From assembly GCA_951217055.1 (NCBI GenBank), contig OX578283.1, forward strand, positions 69,592,278-69,656,277: 64,000 bases of DNA, given 5' to 3'. This document shows positions 7,124 through 16,360 of this stretch, piece by piece (position 1 is the stretch's first letter; the number at the start of each line of letters is the position of its first letter). This DNA comes from Gerris lacustris. Taxonomy: Eukaryota > Arthropoda > Insecta > Hemiptera > Gerridae. A program made the position numbers and the translations under genes. The notes below the pieces were generated by a model that was not told the DNA's origin, did no database searches, and worked only from the letters and a program-made list of their open reading frames with translations.

Positions 7124-8065
7124 TCAATCATTACCACGCTTGAGATGAATGCGAACGGTAATCGTCTCTCCGCGAAAGTCCACCGGTCGGCCCTCTTGAT
7201 CCTTAATTGTAATATTAACAGACGTGAGCGTATTTGTTAATGTGTGCAAGTAGACAACTGTCTGTGGCACTTCAACAATCTTGTATCCGGGAGCTACGGT
7301 GGGGAAGAACTGATGTAGGACATGAGACTCTTCACCATTTATATACGAACCGGTGACAATATTACATTCTACAGACAACGCGTTAACTTTGAATATGTCG
7401 ACAATTGTATCCGAAACACAGCGATCATTTTTCTCCAATATTTTCGGTTCAAATCCGAGAATACTTCCAATACTGTTGACCGATTTAAAATTTAAGTTTT
7501 TATCCTTACTAATCACAGTACAGGTGAGCGAGTTGCGTTGCTCCTTCACGTCAATATCGTACTTGGAGAGCTCCTTAGCAATATCACTAAGTTCGTAAGA
7601 GCCTTTGGGGAGTTTTATCATGTCACCCACTATAATCTTGCTATACACTATACTCGAACCTATGACCACTGGAGCTATATGCTCTATGTTAGCCTCGAGT
7701 ATTGTACCGCGCTCAAAGCCAAAAGTGGTCAAAATTGTATCTTTTAAATCGTTGAATAATGTCTTGTTGCTTTTTATTACTACTCGTCCGCCTTTTATAG
7801 CGAATCTTATTTCAACACCTTCGGGAAGATTAGTTTGAATATTAGCAGTAATCTGTTCGTAAGTGGGATTTTTCGGTACAGTAAATACTATGTCATTATA
7901 CATGAGATAAATTCGGTTGTTGGTCTCGTCTACGTTCGGAATAGAATTGTACGCTTCAAAGGACAACAGACCGCATACCCAATTACCATCGTTCAAATGT
8001 ACCGGTGGGAAAAAATCACTCGTGAGGACCGATTTGTCACCGGTAAATGTTAACGTTAGAGACAT
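7124..8065 (-). CDS. Penton / minor capsid protein (single jelly roll)
   Basis: 313 aa, ATG at 8065. The N-terminus (MSLTLTFTG...LSFEAYNSIPN) and the C-terminal third match the adintovirus penton pattern: SIGSILGFEPKILEKN, VSDTIVDIFKVNALSVECNI, VTGSYINGEESHVLHQFFP, APGYKIVEVPQTVVYL, and finally DQEGRPVDFRGETITVRIHL. A duplicated strand-helix unit (residues about 70-115 and 155-205) with GFE at the end of each half is visible. It should form pentamers at the capsid vertices. The leader is only about 4 nt long. No damage is seen. Confidence 0.9.
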   Translation of the reverse strand: MSLTLTFTGDKSVLTSDFFPPVHLNDGNWVCGLLSFEAYNSIPNVDETNNRIYLMYNDIVFTVPKNPTYEQITANIQTNLPEGVEIRFAIKGGRVVIKSNKTLFNDLKDTILTTFGFERGTILEANIEHIAPVVIGSSIVYSKIIVGDMIKLPKGSYELSDIAKELSKYDIDVKEQRNSLTCTVISKDKNLNFKSVNSIGSILGFEPKILEKNDRCVSDTIVDIFKVNALSVECNIVTGSYINGEESHVLHQFFPTVAPGYKIVEVPQTVVYLHTLTNTLTSVNITIKDQEGRPVDFRGETITVRIHLKRGND

Positions 8066-8068
8066 GAC

Positions 8069-8101
8069 TGACTCTTAAAGTCGTCAAGTGTAATATATAT
8101 A
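8069..8101 (-). promoter_or_regulatory. Core promoter of the penton gene
   Basis: TATATATATT begins at 8101 on the minus strand. The initiator TCAGTC has its A at 8069, spacing 32 bp, and overlaps the approach to the ATG at 8065, giving a leader of about 4 nt. Confidence 0.8.
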
Positions 8102-8109
8102 CAAATGGA

Positions 8110-8481
8110 CTAGAGATCACTGCACAATATGACTGCTAGTATCATGCATAAATGACCGCAAATAAACGTGTCAAATGGTTGTATTTGACGTTGGTTGTAG
8201 AATATTGTTGTGCCTTCCAAATAGTCGACCAGTTCATGAGGGGGAGACAAATCGCCATACGGGTCGAAATACACCGCTCTGTAACCGTCAACATAATACA
8301 ACACCCAATGACTGCCGGGTTCACGCCACGTTTGCAAATTGATAATGCCGCATTCCACGTTACGTCTTATTTTCGGCAAGCGATCGCGCATAAAGACTCC
8401 GCGAAACTTGCTAAGGCGAAGCCGGTCTGTTAACGCGCGTTTTATGTCGTAATCGGTCAAAGGGCGTGCAGGAAGGCTCAC
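8110..8481 (-). CDS. Adenain-like cysteine protease (no AUG at its 5' end)
   Basis: 123 aa counted from GTG at 8481. The catalytic set of adenovirus-type maturation proteases is complete: H58 (GSHWVLYYV), D73 (YFDPYGD), Q101 (RQIQPF) and C108 (ICGHLC), with Gln and Cys seven residues apart as in adenain. The N-terminal LTDYDIKRAL...FRGVFMRD segment is also part of the family, so the only in-frame AUG (Met31) would cut into the domain. The frame is open upstream to about 8550, across the stop of the PLA2 gene (8484-8486), but contains no AUG. Expression may need a non-AUG start, reinitiation after the upstream gene, or splicing. It would cleave core and capsid precursors during virion maturation. 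Confidence 0.85.
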   Translation of the reverse strand: MSLPARPLTDYDIKRALTDRLRLSKFRGVFMRDRLPKIRRNVECGIINLQTWREPGSHWVLYYVDGYRAVYFDPYGDLSPPHELVDYLEGTTIFYNQRQIQPFDTFICGHLCMILAVILCSDL

Positions 8482-8483
8482 GG

Positions 8484-9266
8484 TTAGTTTTTTGAGCTTA
8501 CATAGAGTCCGAGTCCTTTTCTGTACGGTCTCAAATATAGTCCCTTACCAAGCGCTACCTCCTCCATCTTTTTGTTATGCCGCCTAGCCTCCTCCAAAGC
8601 TTGACTAGCCTGCCGACCTTCGTTTATGGTCTTGACCAAACTGGCCGCCCCGCCTGCTACAGACCCGAGAGCGGCCAAAGCCGGTATCGCAGCCATAAGA
8701 AAAGGTAAAATACCTCCTCGTTTCGGCACTGGTATTACTCGGGACCGATGACTAGTTCGACGACTGCTAACACCCAGTTTTGCCGCTCGCAAAGCCGCCA
8801 CAGTTTTCTGATGAACGCTTTTCCCGTTCCCCGCTTTTTCAACGGCGAGCCTAGCCAACGAAATTACCTTCTTAAGTTGATTCGGAGCGTTTTTCTTCGC
8901 ACGTTTTTTAGCCCTACCACCACCACCACCACCACCACCAAGTTTTCTTTTGACTTTCATAGCCGTAGTTACCGACCAAGCCGCAGTCTTTTCGCCAAAA
9001 CTCGAGTCCGGTGCCTTTACACGTTTCCAAGCCGCTTCCTCCAAACGTCGGTCTGCTTCGGTTCTCGACTCTTGATTTGCGTAAGCAATATCGTGTTGCT
9101 TACAAGCGTCGTCCAGTGGATTGATCCCCGCCTGATTCAACCTTTTTTGGAGTTTAGTACCCGGACCACAAAACCGATAGCCGGGCAAATGTAGTTCTAC
9201 CGGTAGACTGTCAACTAACTTGTTTATCACTCCTCCTCGACCTTTCTTACGAAGTGCTGAACGCAT
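8484..9266 (-). CDS. Virion protein: phospholipase A2 domain plus membrane-active/basic tail
   Basis: 260 aa from ATG at 9266. A longer frame reaches ATG 9440, but a TATA/initiator pair ends 3 nt before 9266 and the upstream part includes the TATA itself. Residues 29-63 are a parvovirus-VP1-like PLA2: calcium loop YRFCGPGTKL and catalytic pair C-KQHDIAY (H58-D59), preceded by LPVELHLPG. Residues 106-128 are basic with a run of glycines encoded by a GGT repeat. Residues 131-180 are basic/helical. Residues 184-212 are a hydrophobic Ala/Gly/Leu stretch, followed by an amphipathic helix and GKGLYLRPYRKGLGLYV at the C-terminus, as in adintovirus core/penetration proteins. Likely roles are endosome escape and DNA condensation. 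It directly precedes the protease. Confidence 0.88.
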   Translation of the reverse strand: MRSALRKKGRGGVINKLVDSLPVELHLPGYRFCGPGTKLQKRLNQAGINPLDDACKQHDIAYANQESRTEADRRLEEAAWKRVKAPDSSFGEKTAAWSVTTAMKVKRKLGGGGGGGGRAKKRAKKNAPNQLKKVISLARLAVEKAGNGKSVHQKTVAALRAAKLGVSSRRTSHRSRVIPVPKRGGILPFLMAAIPALAALGSVAGGAASLVKTINEGRQASQALEEARRHNKKMEEVALGKGLYLRPYRKGLGLYVSSKN

Positions 9267-9268
9267 AC

Positions 9269-9302
9269 TGATGTATCGTATGTTTCGCACTCTGTTTTTA
9301 TA
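9269..9302 (-). promoter_or_regulatory. Core promoter of the PLA2 gene
   Basis: TATAAAAAC begins at 9302 on the minus strand and the initiator TCAGT has its A at 9269, spacing 33 bp. The ATG follows at once (9266). This decides the start of the gene. Confidence 0.8.
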
Positions 9303-9496
9303 TTCGCGCGAGATGTCAAATAAATATGTACATATTTTTTTTTTATAGATAGGGCCCCACCTCGCCCTATCTTGTGGTGACCAACCAATTTTTTTGTCAC
9401 CTCCATTTGATGTTCTCAGATGTCGCTGTGCCTTCGACATCTCTGCCGCAGTCGCTCTCCGATCAATGTTGTCTCTAGATAATGTCCCTACAACTA

Positions 9497-12400
9497 CTAC
9501 TCTGCGTTTTCAATGTCGCTGCCGCCTGCGACATCACTTGACCTGTCTTCATCGACCTCCATTATTCGATGATGACCATGGGCAAGGGTGGTGATCTTAT
9601 CCGGTAGAATGTGTCGTTTGTCGTCAGTGGAAGAAAGAGCCAATTTATTAATGGCTACTGTATATAGTCTAAGGCGATAGGATCGAATAAGGTTGAACTT
9701 TGTAGACATGGTTTTAGATTCAAAGAGCGCTCGTTTAAAATCTTCAAAGTCTAGCTTATTTTTTACAGCGCTCTTTTTAACTCCCTTGACCTTTTTAATC
9801 GACTCAATGCCCTCAATTTCGATGGCATACATTTTGGCTCTCAAACCGACAAACGACTTTATTTTTTTGCCCGCAGTCTCATCTTTAAATTTCCCCAATA
9901 CTTGTTTATTGGCTGTCGAATAACACGGATGGTCAGAGGGGAGGTTACTAAAATCAAACTCGTGCCCGAGAGCTCGGAAAGCTTCAGTTTTCCAGTCTTC
10001 GTCAGCCGTCTTTATTGCGTAAATAAAACTGTCCGTGTCTGTGTATGTAAGTGTGAGTCTTTCGGGACCGTAATGTCGGATCATTCGGTCATAATGGAAA
10101 CTAAGCATTCTCAATTTTGCAAGATCCAAGATGCACATCCCCACGTAGTTCGGTTTGTCGAAAAGGATCTTTGTTTTACTCATATGAATTGCAACCAGAT
10201 TTTCTTCGATAATGACCCTACTTTTGAAGTTGGGTTTTGCAATAAGTTTTTCAGCTCTACGCCAAGTTGTCACTAACCTCAAATCTATCCGGTTGCGTAC
10301 GTTTTCGATCATTTTACCATAATTGCTATTTACCAAAAGCTTGTATAGATCCTTTTCAAACGCGTTGGTGGCTGACTTTCGCCTCTCATTGTTAACTCGA
10401 ATGAAGGGCGCTAACCATGCCGATTGTTGAAAGCCAAGAACTCTGTGGACAGTTTTTAATACACACCCGTGTGCTACAACAAACTGTAAAAGTTTGTAGT
10501 GTAGCACATATTTAGTCTTGGGGCTGAGGGTTGCAATAAGTTTAACATAGGTTGAACCAGCTGGTTTTATCCGTTCGGGCAGAGGTGGAAGGTCATTAAA
10601 GTAGTCGTGTAAATTTTCCGGGATGTCTATGTCCACCTCTGCTATATATCCCACATCGGACTTGTCAGACACAGTCAGCAAATTTACATCGCGTGGATCA
10701 ACCCATCGGAAATCTCTTATCGGTAAAATTTCTGACGATGCAAGTCCGTATAGATTGTTAGCATCGATGTAACACATTTGCTGACTATTGTCAGCTTCTA
10801 CATATCTCTGGCTCACCTGGGTAAACCCTCCGCGGATGCCACGTTCGATAAAAAGTAACATGGAGTAATCAGTTAAGAGGTCAAGTTGTACATTTGTGAT
10901 TTTCAGCATGCCGTTCAATGCCAAGCCGGGAATGCTGTAATAGTTGACAACCTCCAAGTTGTAATCCGAGTTGAAAAATTCTCTCCGGAAATTCTCAAAT
11001 ACTTCGGCGAGAAGGTAGACATCGGTCCGGAGGTACAGCTCGGAATATTCTCGGAGGTTTTTGATGTTAAAAACGTTCCATACTTCAACGGCATGCTTGT
11101 ACTCGTCCTCACTAATGCCCGATTCATTTAGCCTACTGTAAAATGACTCTCTTGGCGGCAAAGAGGTCTCGTCTAGTTTCTCCCAGTCGCTCATGTACTC
11201 ATAGGGCATCTGTCCCTTACGCAACAACAACTCTAGCTGCCTGCCAGCGTAGAGTTTCGGAAGAATCTTAAATCGATCGGGCGTCATTGTTTTTACAAGA
11301 GCGTCTAAACTAGACGGTAGGAATCTAAATGAATCGAGAAACCGAAGCCAGATCATTCCTTGTGTGCAGATAATCTGTTTAGAAAATGAAATGTACTTTT
11401 CAGATGTATCTGCAATTACTTTAATCTCCCCTCGGAGGTTACCCAGTTCACGAACAATAAACTTATTGTCATAGCCAGATCCGAAATGGAGAAGTATGGG
11501 CAAATAGTCAGGTGTTTTAGCGGCGATATTACAACTCCTATGAGCGGCTCCTCTATATCTTCCGGTTATGTGGTCATGTTCACATATTTTATCGGTTTGA
11601 TCAATATAACCGCGGCCACAAAGATAGCATGTAATGGCAGAGTCGTACGCTAGCTGTTCTTGGTCACTCATAATTACTGGTGTGTTTAATGAATAAAATC
11701 CGAGAACCTTTGCGGCGATACTAGCAAGCTTCAGAATTAGTTTTTTGGCAGCATCACGTCCCGTATAAATAATCATGTTATTGAAATCTTCATCTTCATC
11801 TATTGTATGTATGTCACTCTTGACATAGAGTCCAAAGGACATTATTTGGTGCTCCTGTATTTTATTGGTGTAGGGACGGTAGTGTCTGCCACTAGAATCA
11901 GTAGAGGGAGGCTCACACGAAAATATAGGTTTAAGAAGAGCTTCTGTATCACAGTACCCAACAAATGGCACTCGGATTTGATTTTTACCGGATATGTATT
12001 TTAATTTTGATTTTAGTCCTTCGGGCATAATCATTCTGGCAGGCTGTTCAATACAATCGTTTCCATGCAGTCTTAACTTTTCCTCCTTAGACATCCCGTA
12101 ACGGCTATCGAAATATGAAAAACAACGTTTACATACTACAATTGCACATTTTCTCTTAGTTATTTGTGACCTAATTAATCTATCAAATTTGAAAATGCGA
12201 ACAAAGTGGTTATGATTACCGGCACTTAAAAGGAGGAGGTCGATATATTCGTCAGTCTTCAGCTCACTAACCTTATATGGATAGAGCTTCTCCTTTTCAT
12301 CGAGCGCAAATATATTGACACGGACTTGGTTTTTGTTTTCAAACTTGGGAATATCTTTCAATATAGTTGGGAAAGTAAGAGCACTGAAATCATACAATCT

Positions 12401-13235
12401 TCCATGAGGGACACGTGACAGCACAGCTTGTCTAAAACAGTCTTCACTATCGGGATATATAGTGTGATCAACCGATTGAGTTTTGACTATCCAGTCCGGC
12501 AGCGGAATATTGCATGCAGACTTTAAAGGATTTAATTTACTTACATTTAGCACAATATTATTAATACTAGATAACTTTAAGCCCGAGGGACTACCCTCAT
12601 ACGTGTGTATTTCATTTTCGATTTTATCTACTCCCTTGAGTAGTATTTCATCTATATCTGACATTGTGTATACAGCTGTACTTTTTGTCTTAAAATTACA
12701 CTCGGCTCTATCCTTCGTTACAGGATTTTCATAAGTACTTTCCACAACAAAATTTATTTTAACTGGGTTTTCTTCGAGGTGTGTGTTTAATTTTTGTCTC
12801 ATTAAATCAAGAGTCGATGTAAAATAATCTTTTAATTTGTTTGCACCCTCTTTATTCGGAATTATATATGTAGTAAGATTTTTATTGAACGCACTTCTGA
12901 GCATTATAATACCACTCTCATCGTCACGTGGGAGTGTAGCACGATAAACTTTGGCTCTTTTTGAGCGAAGGTCCATAATTTGACAGGTTTTTTTATGATT
13001 ACGCAAGAGTAGTTTTGTAGGGAAATCGACATTACACTGTTGGCAAACATTTTTCCGACCTTTACAGGTTGATATGTGAAGCTGGAAATGGTCATTTCTA
13101 TTCCCTAAGGTACGTTTGCATTTTTGGCAATAATTAGTCTTTTCCTGAGTGCAGACTGTCTTTAAATGTCTTGTAAGGTTTCGTTTTAATGAGAAGGACT
13201 TTGAGCAGAATTCGCAGGTGAGTCCGGAATCGTTT
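9497..13235 (-). CDS. polB: Protein-primed family B DNA polymerase, main exon
   Basis: About 1,245 codons without interruption. In order: three N-terminal zinc fingers (CEFC...H...C, CQKC..., CQQC...H...C); a long linker; exonuclease motif I (YCDTEAL, DNA about 11,940-11,965); a CxxC...HDHITGRYRGAAH..CN zinc/HNH-like insert (11,530-11,632); Exo II (FGSGYDNKFI); Exo III (YLRTDVYLL); polymerase motif A (YIDANNLYGL, about 10,745-10,772); motif B (LLVNSNYGK, about 10,318-10,340); motif C (YTDTDS, about 10,031-10,050). It would replicate the linear element by protein priming. The exon begins just after a textbook 3' splice site (a T tract then ACAG; acceptor G at 13,236). No AUG precedes the fingers, so the first codons come from another exon, probably 15,531-15,622. 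Confidence 0.95.
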
Positions 13236-13596
13236 CTGTAAAAAAAAAAAAATACAATACCGAACAAACGGATAAAGATACAAGTAACTTAACAAGATGA
13301 ATATTATAATTGTTATACATTCATGATATTAGTGAGTATTTTATTTATTTTACAGATAATAATCAGCAAATAATTGTTATTTACATGTATGCACTCGCAT
13401 AATTTTCATACAAGTTATTTCCATTATGAAACTATGCGCACGATTGATTTCGACAATGAAAACCACACGGAATACTAAACATAATAATATTAACAGACAA
13501 CGTTTATTTTTTTATCAATTGCATCGAAGGTTTCACTAAATAAATGCGTGTGTGTATGTTATTGAAAAAAGGTCACAAGTTTCATTGTTCTTATTG

Positions 13597-13632
13597 TATA
13601 TAAACAGATAATATTTCGACGATTCATCAGTT
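13597..13632 (+). promoter_or_regulatory. Core promoter of the nested plus-strand gene
   Basis: TATATAAA starts at 13,597 and the initiator TCAGTT has its A at 13,629, exactly 32 bp. The 64-nt leader that follows holds three copies of TTTGACTTC at about 13,631, 13,655 and 13,673. These could be transcript-level or DNA-level regulatory repeats. Confidence 0.8.
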
Positions 13633-13692
13633 TGACTTCATCTTTTCCACATTTGACTTCAACCTCTCCTCATTTGACTTCCTCATCAAAAC

Positions 13693-15120
13693 ATGTCTCA
13701 ACAACATTTGGCTGCTGCTCTAAACCATTTAGCTACAAGACCAAGACGATCCATCAGGGAGTTAGTAATAGGTAAGGTTTATTTTTTAAAAATATTTTTA
13801 GTAACAATTCTATAAGCTCTCTCTTAACAAAAGGGTTTATTTTCCTAGTTGCACACTGTGAAAATCTGTAATTTTGTATTTATTATAACAGTGATGTAAT
13901 TGTTAACAGTCAAAAAATTAATATATTGTCGGATCTATTTATTTTATGTTGTGTTAAAAATATTGATATATATTGTTTAAATTTTAACTTTATACCGTTG
14001 ACGCTCTCTTTATAGTAGCAGGTGCTAATACGTACCTACATTACAGCTAGTTGTCAGGTTTGATATTAACCTGGCAACAACAGTAATAATTGTATTAAAT
14101 ATTCGACATTGTGTCTACCATTCTGGTTGGACCTAAAAAATTTGCTGTTGTAGACATTAACTAATCACGATTCATATAAACATTTATTTGATTTAATAAA
14201 GAACCGGCCGACACAATTCATAAAGTATTACCTTCTAATTTAATAATATAGGATCGACCTTGGCTTAAAGTTAATGGTCTAATTTAAAGGATTATTTCAT
14301 ATCTCTAGTTATAGCAGTTGGTTGGTGCAAATACGGTAATAATTATAATAAATAATCAGCATTGTGTCTCCCATTCAGGTTTGACATCGTCGGTTAAGTA
14401 AAACTGTCAAACCCCATAAAGAAAATTGCTGTTGTAGACATTAACTAATCATGATTCATATAAACATTTATTTGATTTAATAAAGGACCGGTGGGATATT
14501 AACTAATCATGAATCATATAAACATTTATTTGATTTAACAAATACGCGGTCGACACAATTCATATGGTTTCATTTACGTAGAATAATACTTCTAATTTAA
14601 TAATATATGATCGTCCTTGGTCTACATTAAAGGAATATTGATAATATTATTACCCTTAGCTTTTATAATGAAATCTAATTAAACAGGATTGTTTGACCAG
14701 AAATGGAAAGAAGTCGTATATTATTACCTTGTAATAAACATACAATGAGTATTGTGTACTAGTTGCTTTTTATTTATCATCTTTGTATTGCATCGTGTTA
14801 CATTTTTTAATAGATAGTTTAGTTTATTTAAATCGAGTTATTACTAATAACATTATTTATTTCTAGATCGACCTTATTTTATAAGGGAACTTCTAAATGT
14901 AATAACGGGCCAACATGGGCCTTCTGTCGTTGCTACTTTAGTGGAGAACGAGCAGATTGAATTCGACGTCTTCTTACCAAGAAGGCTAGTCGCACATTTA
15001 TCGGAAGAGGTCACAACACACTATAATAGATCACCACATCTATATTTGATTTTTAAAGGCATGAGAGGAAACTCCTTCTGGATAGAATTTCAGGAAGGAG
15101 TACAGCTATTAAATTTATAA
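13693..15120 (+). CDS. Spliced accessory gene with DVFLPRR motif (110 aa), paralogue of 54-422
   Basis: Exon 1 coding is 13,693-13,771 (26 codons plus one base) and ends at a consensus donor (ATAG|GTAAGG). Exon 2 is 14,867-15,120, after a perfect branch-point-like TACTAAT (14,842-14,848) and TTTCTAG. The join keeps the frame and gives one continuous 110-residue protein. It begins with a basic segment; then come YFIREL, HGPSVVATL, DVFLPRRL, YNRSPHLYL and WIEF. These line up with YFIHSF, HGTGLVATL, DVFLPKRI, YNAAPNMYL and NISF of the protein encoded at 54-422. Neither exon is a long frame, so a plain ORF scan misses it. Function is not recognised. Expression is directed by a canonical TATA/initiator, and AATAAA follows at 15,155. 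Confidence 0.82.
14080..14630 (+). repeat. Degenerate direct repeats inside the intron of the nested gene
   Basis: Three related segments (about 14,141-14,270, 14,421-14,495 and 14,496-14,625) share GACATTAACTAATCA, CATATAAACATTTATTTGAT and a following CCGG/GTCGACACAATTCAT block. Two copies are preceded by CATTGTGTCT.CCATTC. They explain most of the 1.1-kb intron length. No coding frame is seen. Confidence 0.65.
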
Positions 15121-15154
15121 TTATGTATTTTATTTATTTATTGTCAAAAAAAAA

Positions 15155-15160
15155 ATAAAT
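15155..15160 (+). terminator. Poly(A) signal of the nested plus-strand gene
   Basis: AATAAA lies 35 bp after the stop codon, in an A-rich tract with further overlapping AATAAA copies. Confidence 0.55.
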
Positions 15161-15530
15161 AAATAAGGATAAAGCTTGTGTCTTTATTTTAACTATATAA
15201 TATAAGAATACCCATTTCCTTTATTTATTTGCTATATCTATAGCATCCAGATGAAGACAATATATAGCATCTCTATTTAGTATGCAAAGGATGAGAGAGC
15301 AATGCAAATACTAGATCTATATTGTAATATTTAAAAAAAAAATACATTTGTTTTCAAGAAACCAAGATAGATTACATTTCTTAATATAACACACATGATA
15401 AAACATGGAGCTTTTTATTTAACTATAGGTCACCCCTGTATAACACTTATGTACATTATTTAACTAATATAGGAAAAACATATTTTCTTTTATTTTAAAT
15501 TATCTATAAGTTAGAAGCTACATGACTCAC

Positions 15531-15622
15531 CTTACTGTAACAGTCGAAGATTGATGAGTTGAACTCGAGGAAGACGTGGATGTGGATGGTAGGTTCATTT
15601 CTGTAAAATCTGATGTATTCAT
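15531..15622 (-). CDS. polB: Probable first coding exon of polB
   Basis: ATG at 15,622 is the first AUG downstream of a strong TATA/initiator. It opens a 30-codon segment plus two bases that ends in AAG|GTGAGT, a near-perfect donor. The residues are a short acidic start followed by a serine/threonine-rich stretch, compatible with a disordered N-terminal extension ahead of the zinc fingers. Read-through into the intron stops immediately (TGA). The phase matches the orphan polB acceptor at 13,236. The alternative is a separate very short gene using an acceptor near 15,434. I favour polB because that gene otherwise has neither promoter nor AUG. Confidence 0.55.
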
Positions 15623-15653
15623 GATGATTTTATGTCGGATGATCGCAATGAAC

Positions 15654-15686
15654 TAACTTTTTACTAGACAAGCTATGGTATATATA
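15654..15686 (-). promoter_or_regulatory. Core promoter of the probable polB transcript
   Basis: TATATATA begins at 15,686 on the minus strand and the initiator TTAGTT has its A at 15,654, spacing 32 bp, as in the late genes. The leader to the ATG at 15,622 is 32 nt. Confidence 0.7.
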
Positions 15687-15689
15687 CAA

Positions 15690-16335
15690 GTTTTAGACAA
15701 TCATTTTCCCTAAGTATTATTTAGCTCTGATAACATATAACTTGTTATTGCTTGCGTAAATGTAATACTCACATTTGTGTAACATTAGATTTGTAAAATT
15801 TATGAAACTGTCTAAATTATTGATTATCAAACAGTTTTATGTTTACACATTGTCTGTGTTGCCTTGTGTGTCATAATATCCAGGAACACTCAACACAAAG
15901 GCGAATATGAATAAGATGTCTACATATTATGAATTGTGGAAACAGGTCCTGCAATAACAATGAAGAAATGCAATGCGTTCAACCGACCGTGACTTTTCTC
16001 ACGCACTTAAAGCCACGCACTTAAAGCAACAATTATTATTTTTTATTTTTTTATTTTTTGATTGTCGAAATATACCGCTTTTATTTTAATGTTATTATTC
16101 TCTTATAATATTAAACTTAAGATTAATACCACACACTATTGTTAACATTGGGAACATTTTAATAACAATTTCGGGTGTGAAACACATCATATCATGTGTA
16201 GCTTTCTATTCTCACTTTTCATCACATAACCGTAAACATTTAATTTTGGCTATACTACATTCGACTACCTACATTATGTATAAACGTGAAAGTTACAAAA
16301 TTAAAGTTGAATGGATTAACACTGAGTATAACAGA
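15690..16335. other. AT-rich stretch without recognisable genes
   Basis: I see no frame, tRNA or repeat family here beyond a short direct repeat (CGCACTTAAAGC, twice, about 16,003-16,028). It may be viral flank between polB's promoter and the right end of the element. Confidence 0.4.
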
Positions 16336-16360
16336 TCTCAGTTTTTAACCAGACCTGAAC

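Larger units (their letters stand above)
13236..15530 (-). other. Probable polB intron (2.3 kb) holding an opposite-strand gene
   Basis: It is bounded on the minus strand by AAG|GTGAGT at 15,531/15,530 and a 13-T tract plus ACAG ending at 13,236. The upstream exon leaves two bases of a codon and the downstream exon supplies one, so the phase fits. A shorter alternative acceptor near 15,434 would end the product after four more codons. The interval contains the whole plus-strand gene 13,629-15,160. Support is from sequence only. Confidence 0.5.

Noticed and set aside
6910..7131. 73-codon minus-strand frame overlapping the start of the capsid gene, beginning at the end of the penton gene
   Set aside because: The capsid promoter (TATA 7122, initiator 7089) lies inside it downstream of its ATG, it overlaps the capsid frame, and its residues are not recognisable.
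9267..9440. Upstream extension of the PLA2 frame to ATG 9440
   Set aside because: The segment contains the TATA and initiator of the gene; the transcript should start after it.
13305..13500. Nearby first exon for polB (for example ATG 13,481 or 13,425)
   Set aside because: The only in-phase donor is a weak CC|GTGTGG and there is no TATA/initiator pair at the proper spacing; the 15,531-15,622 exon fits better.
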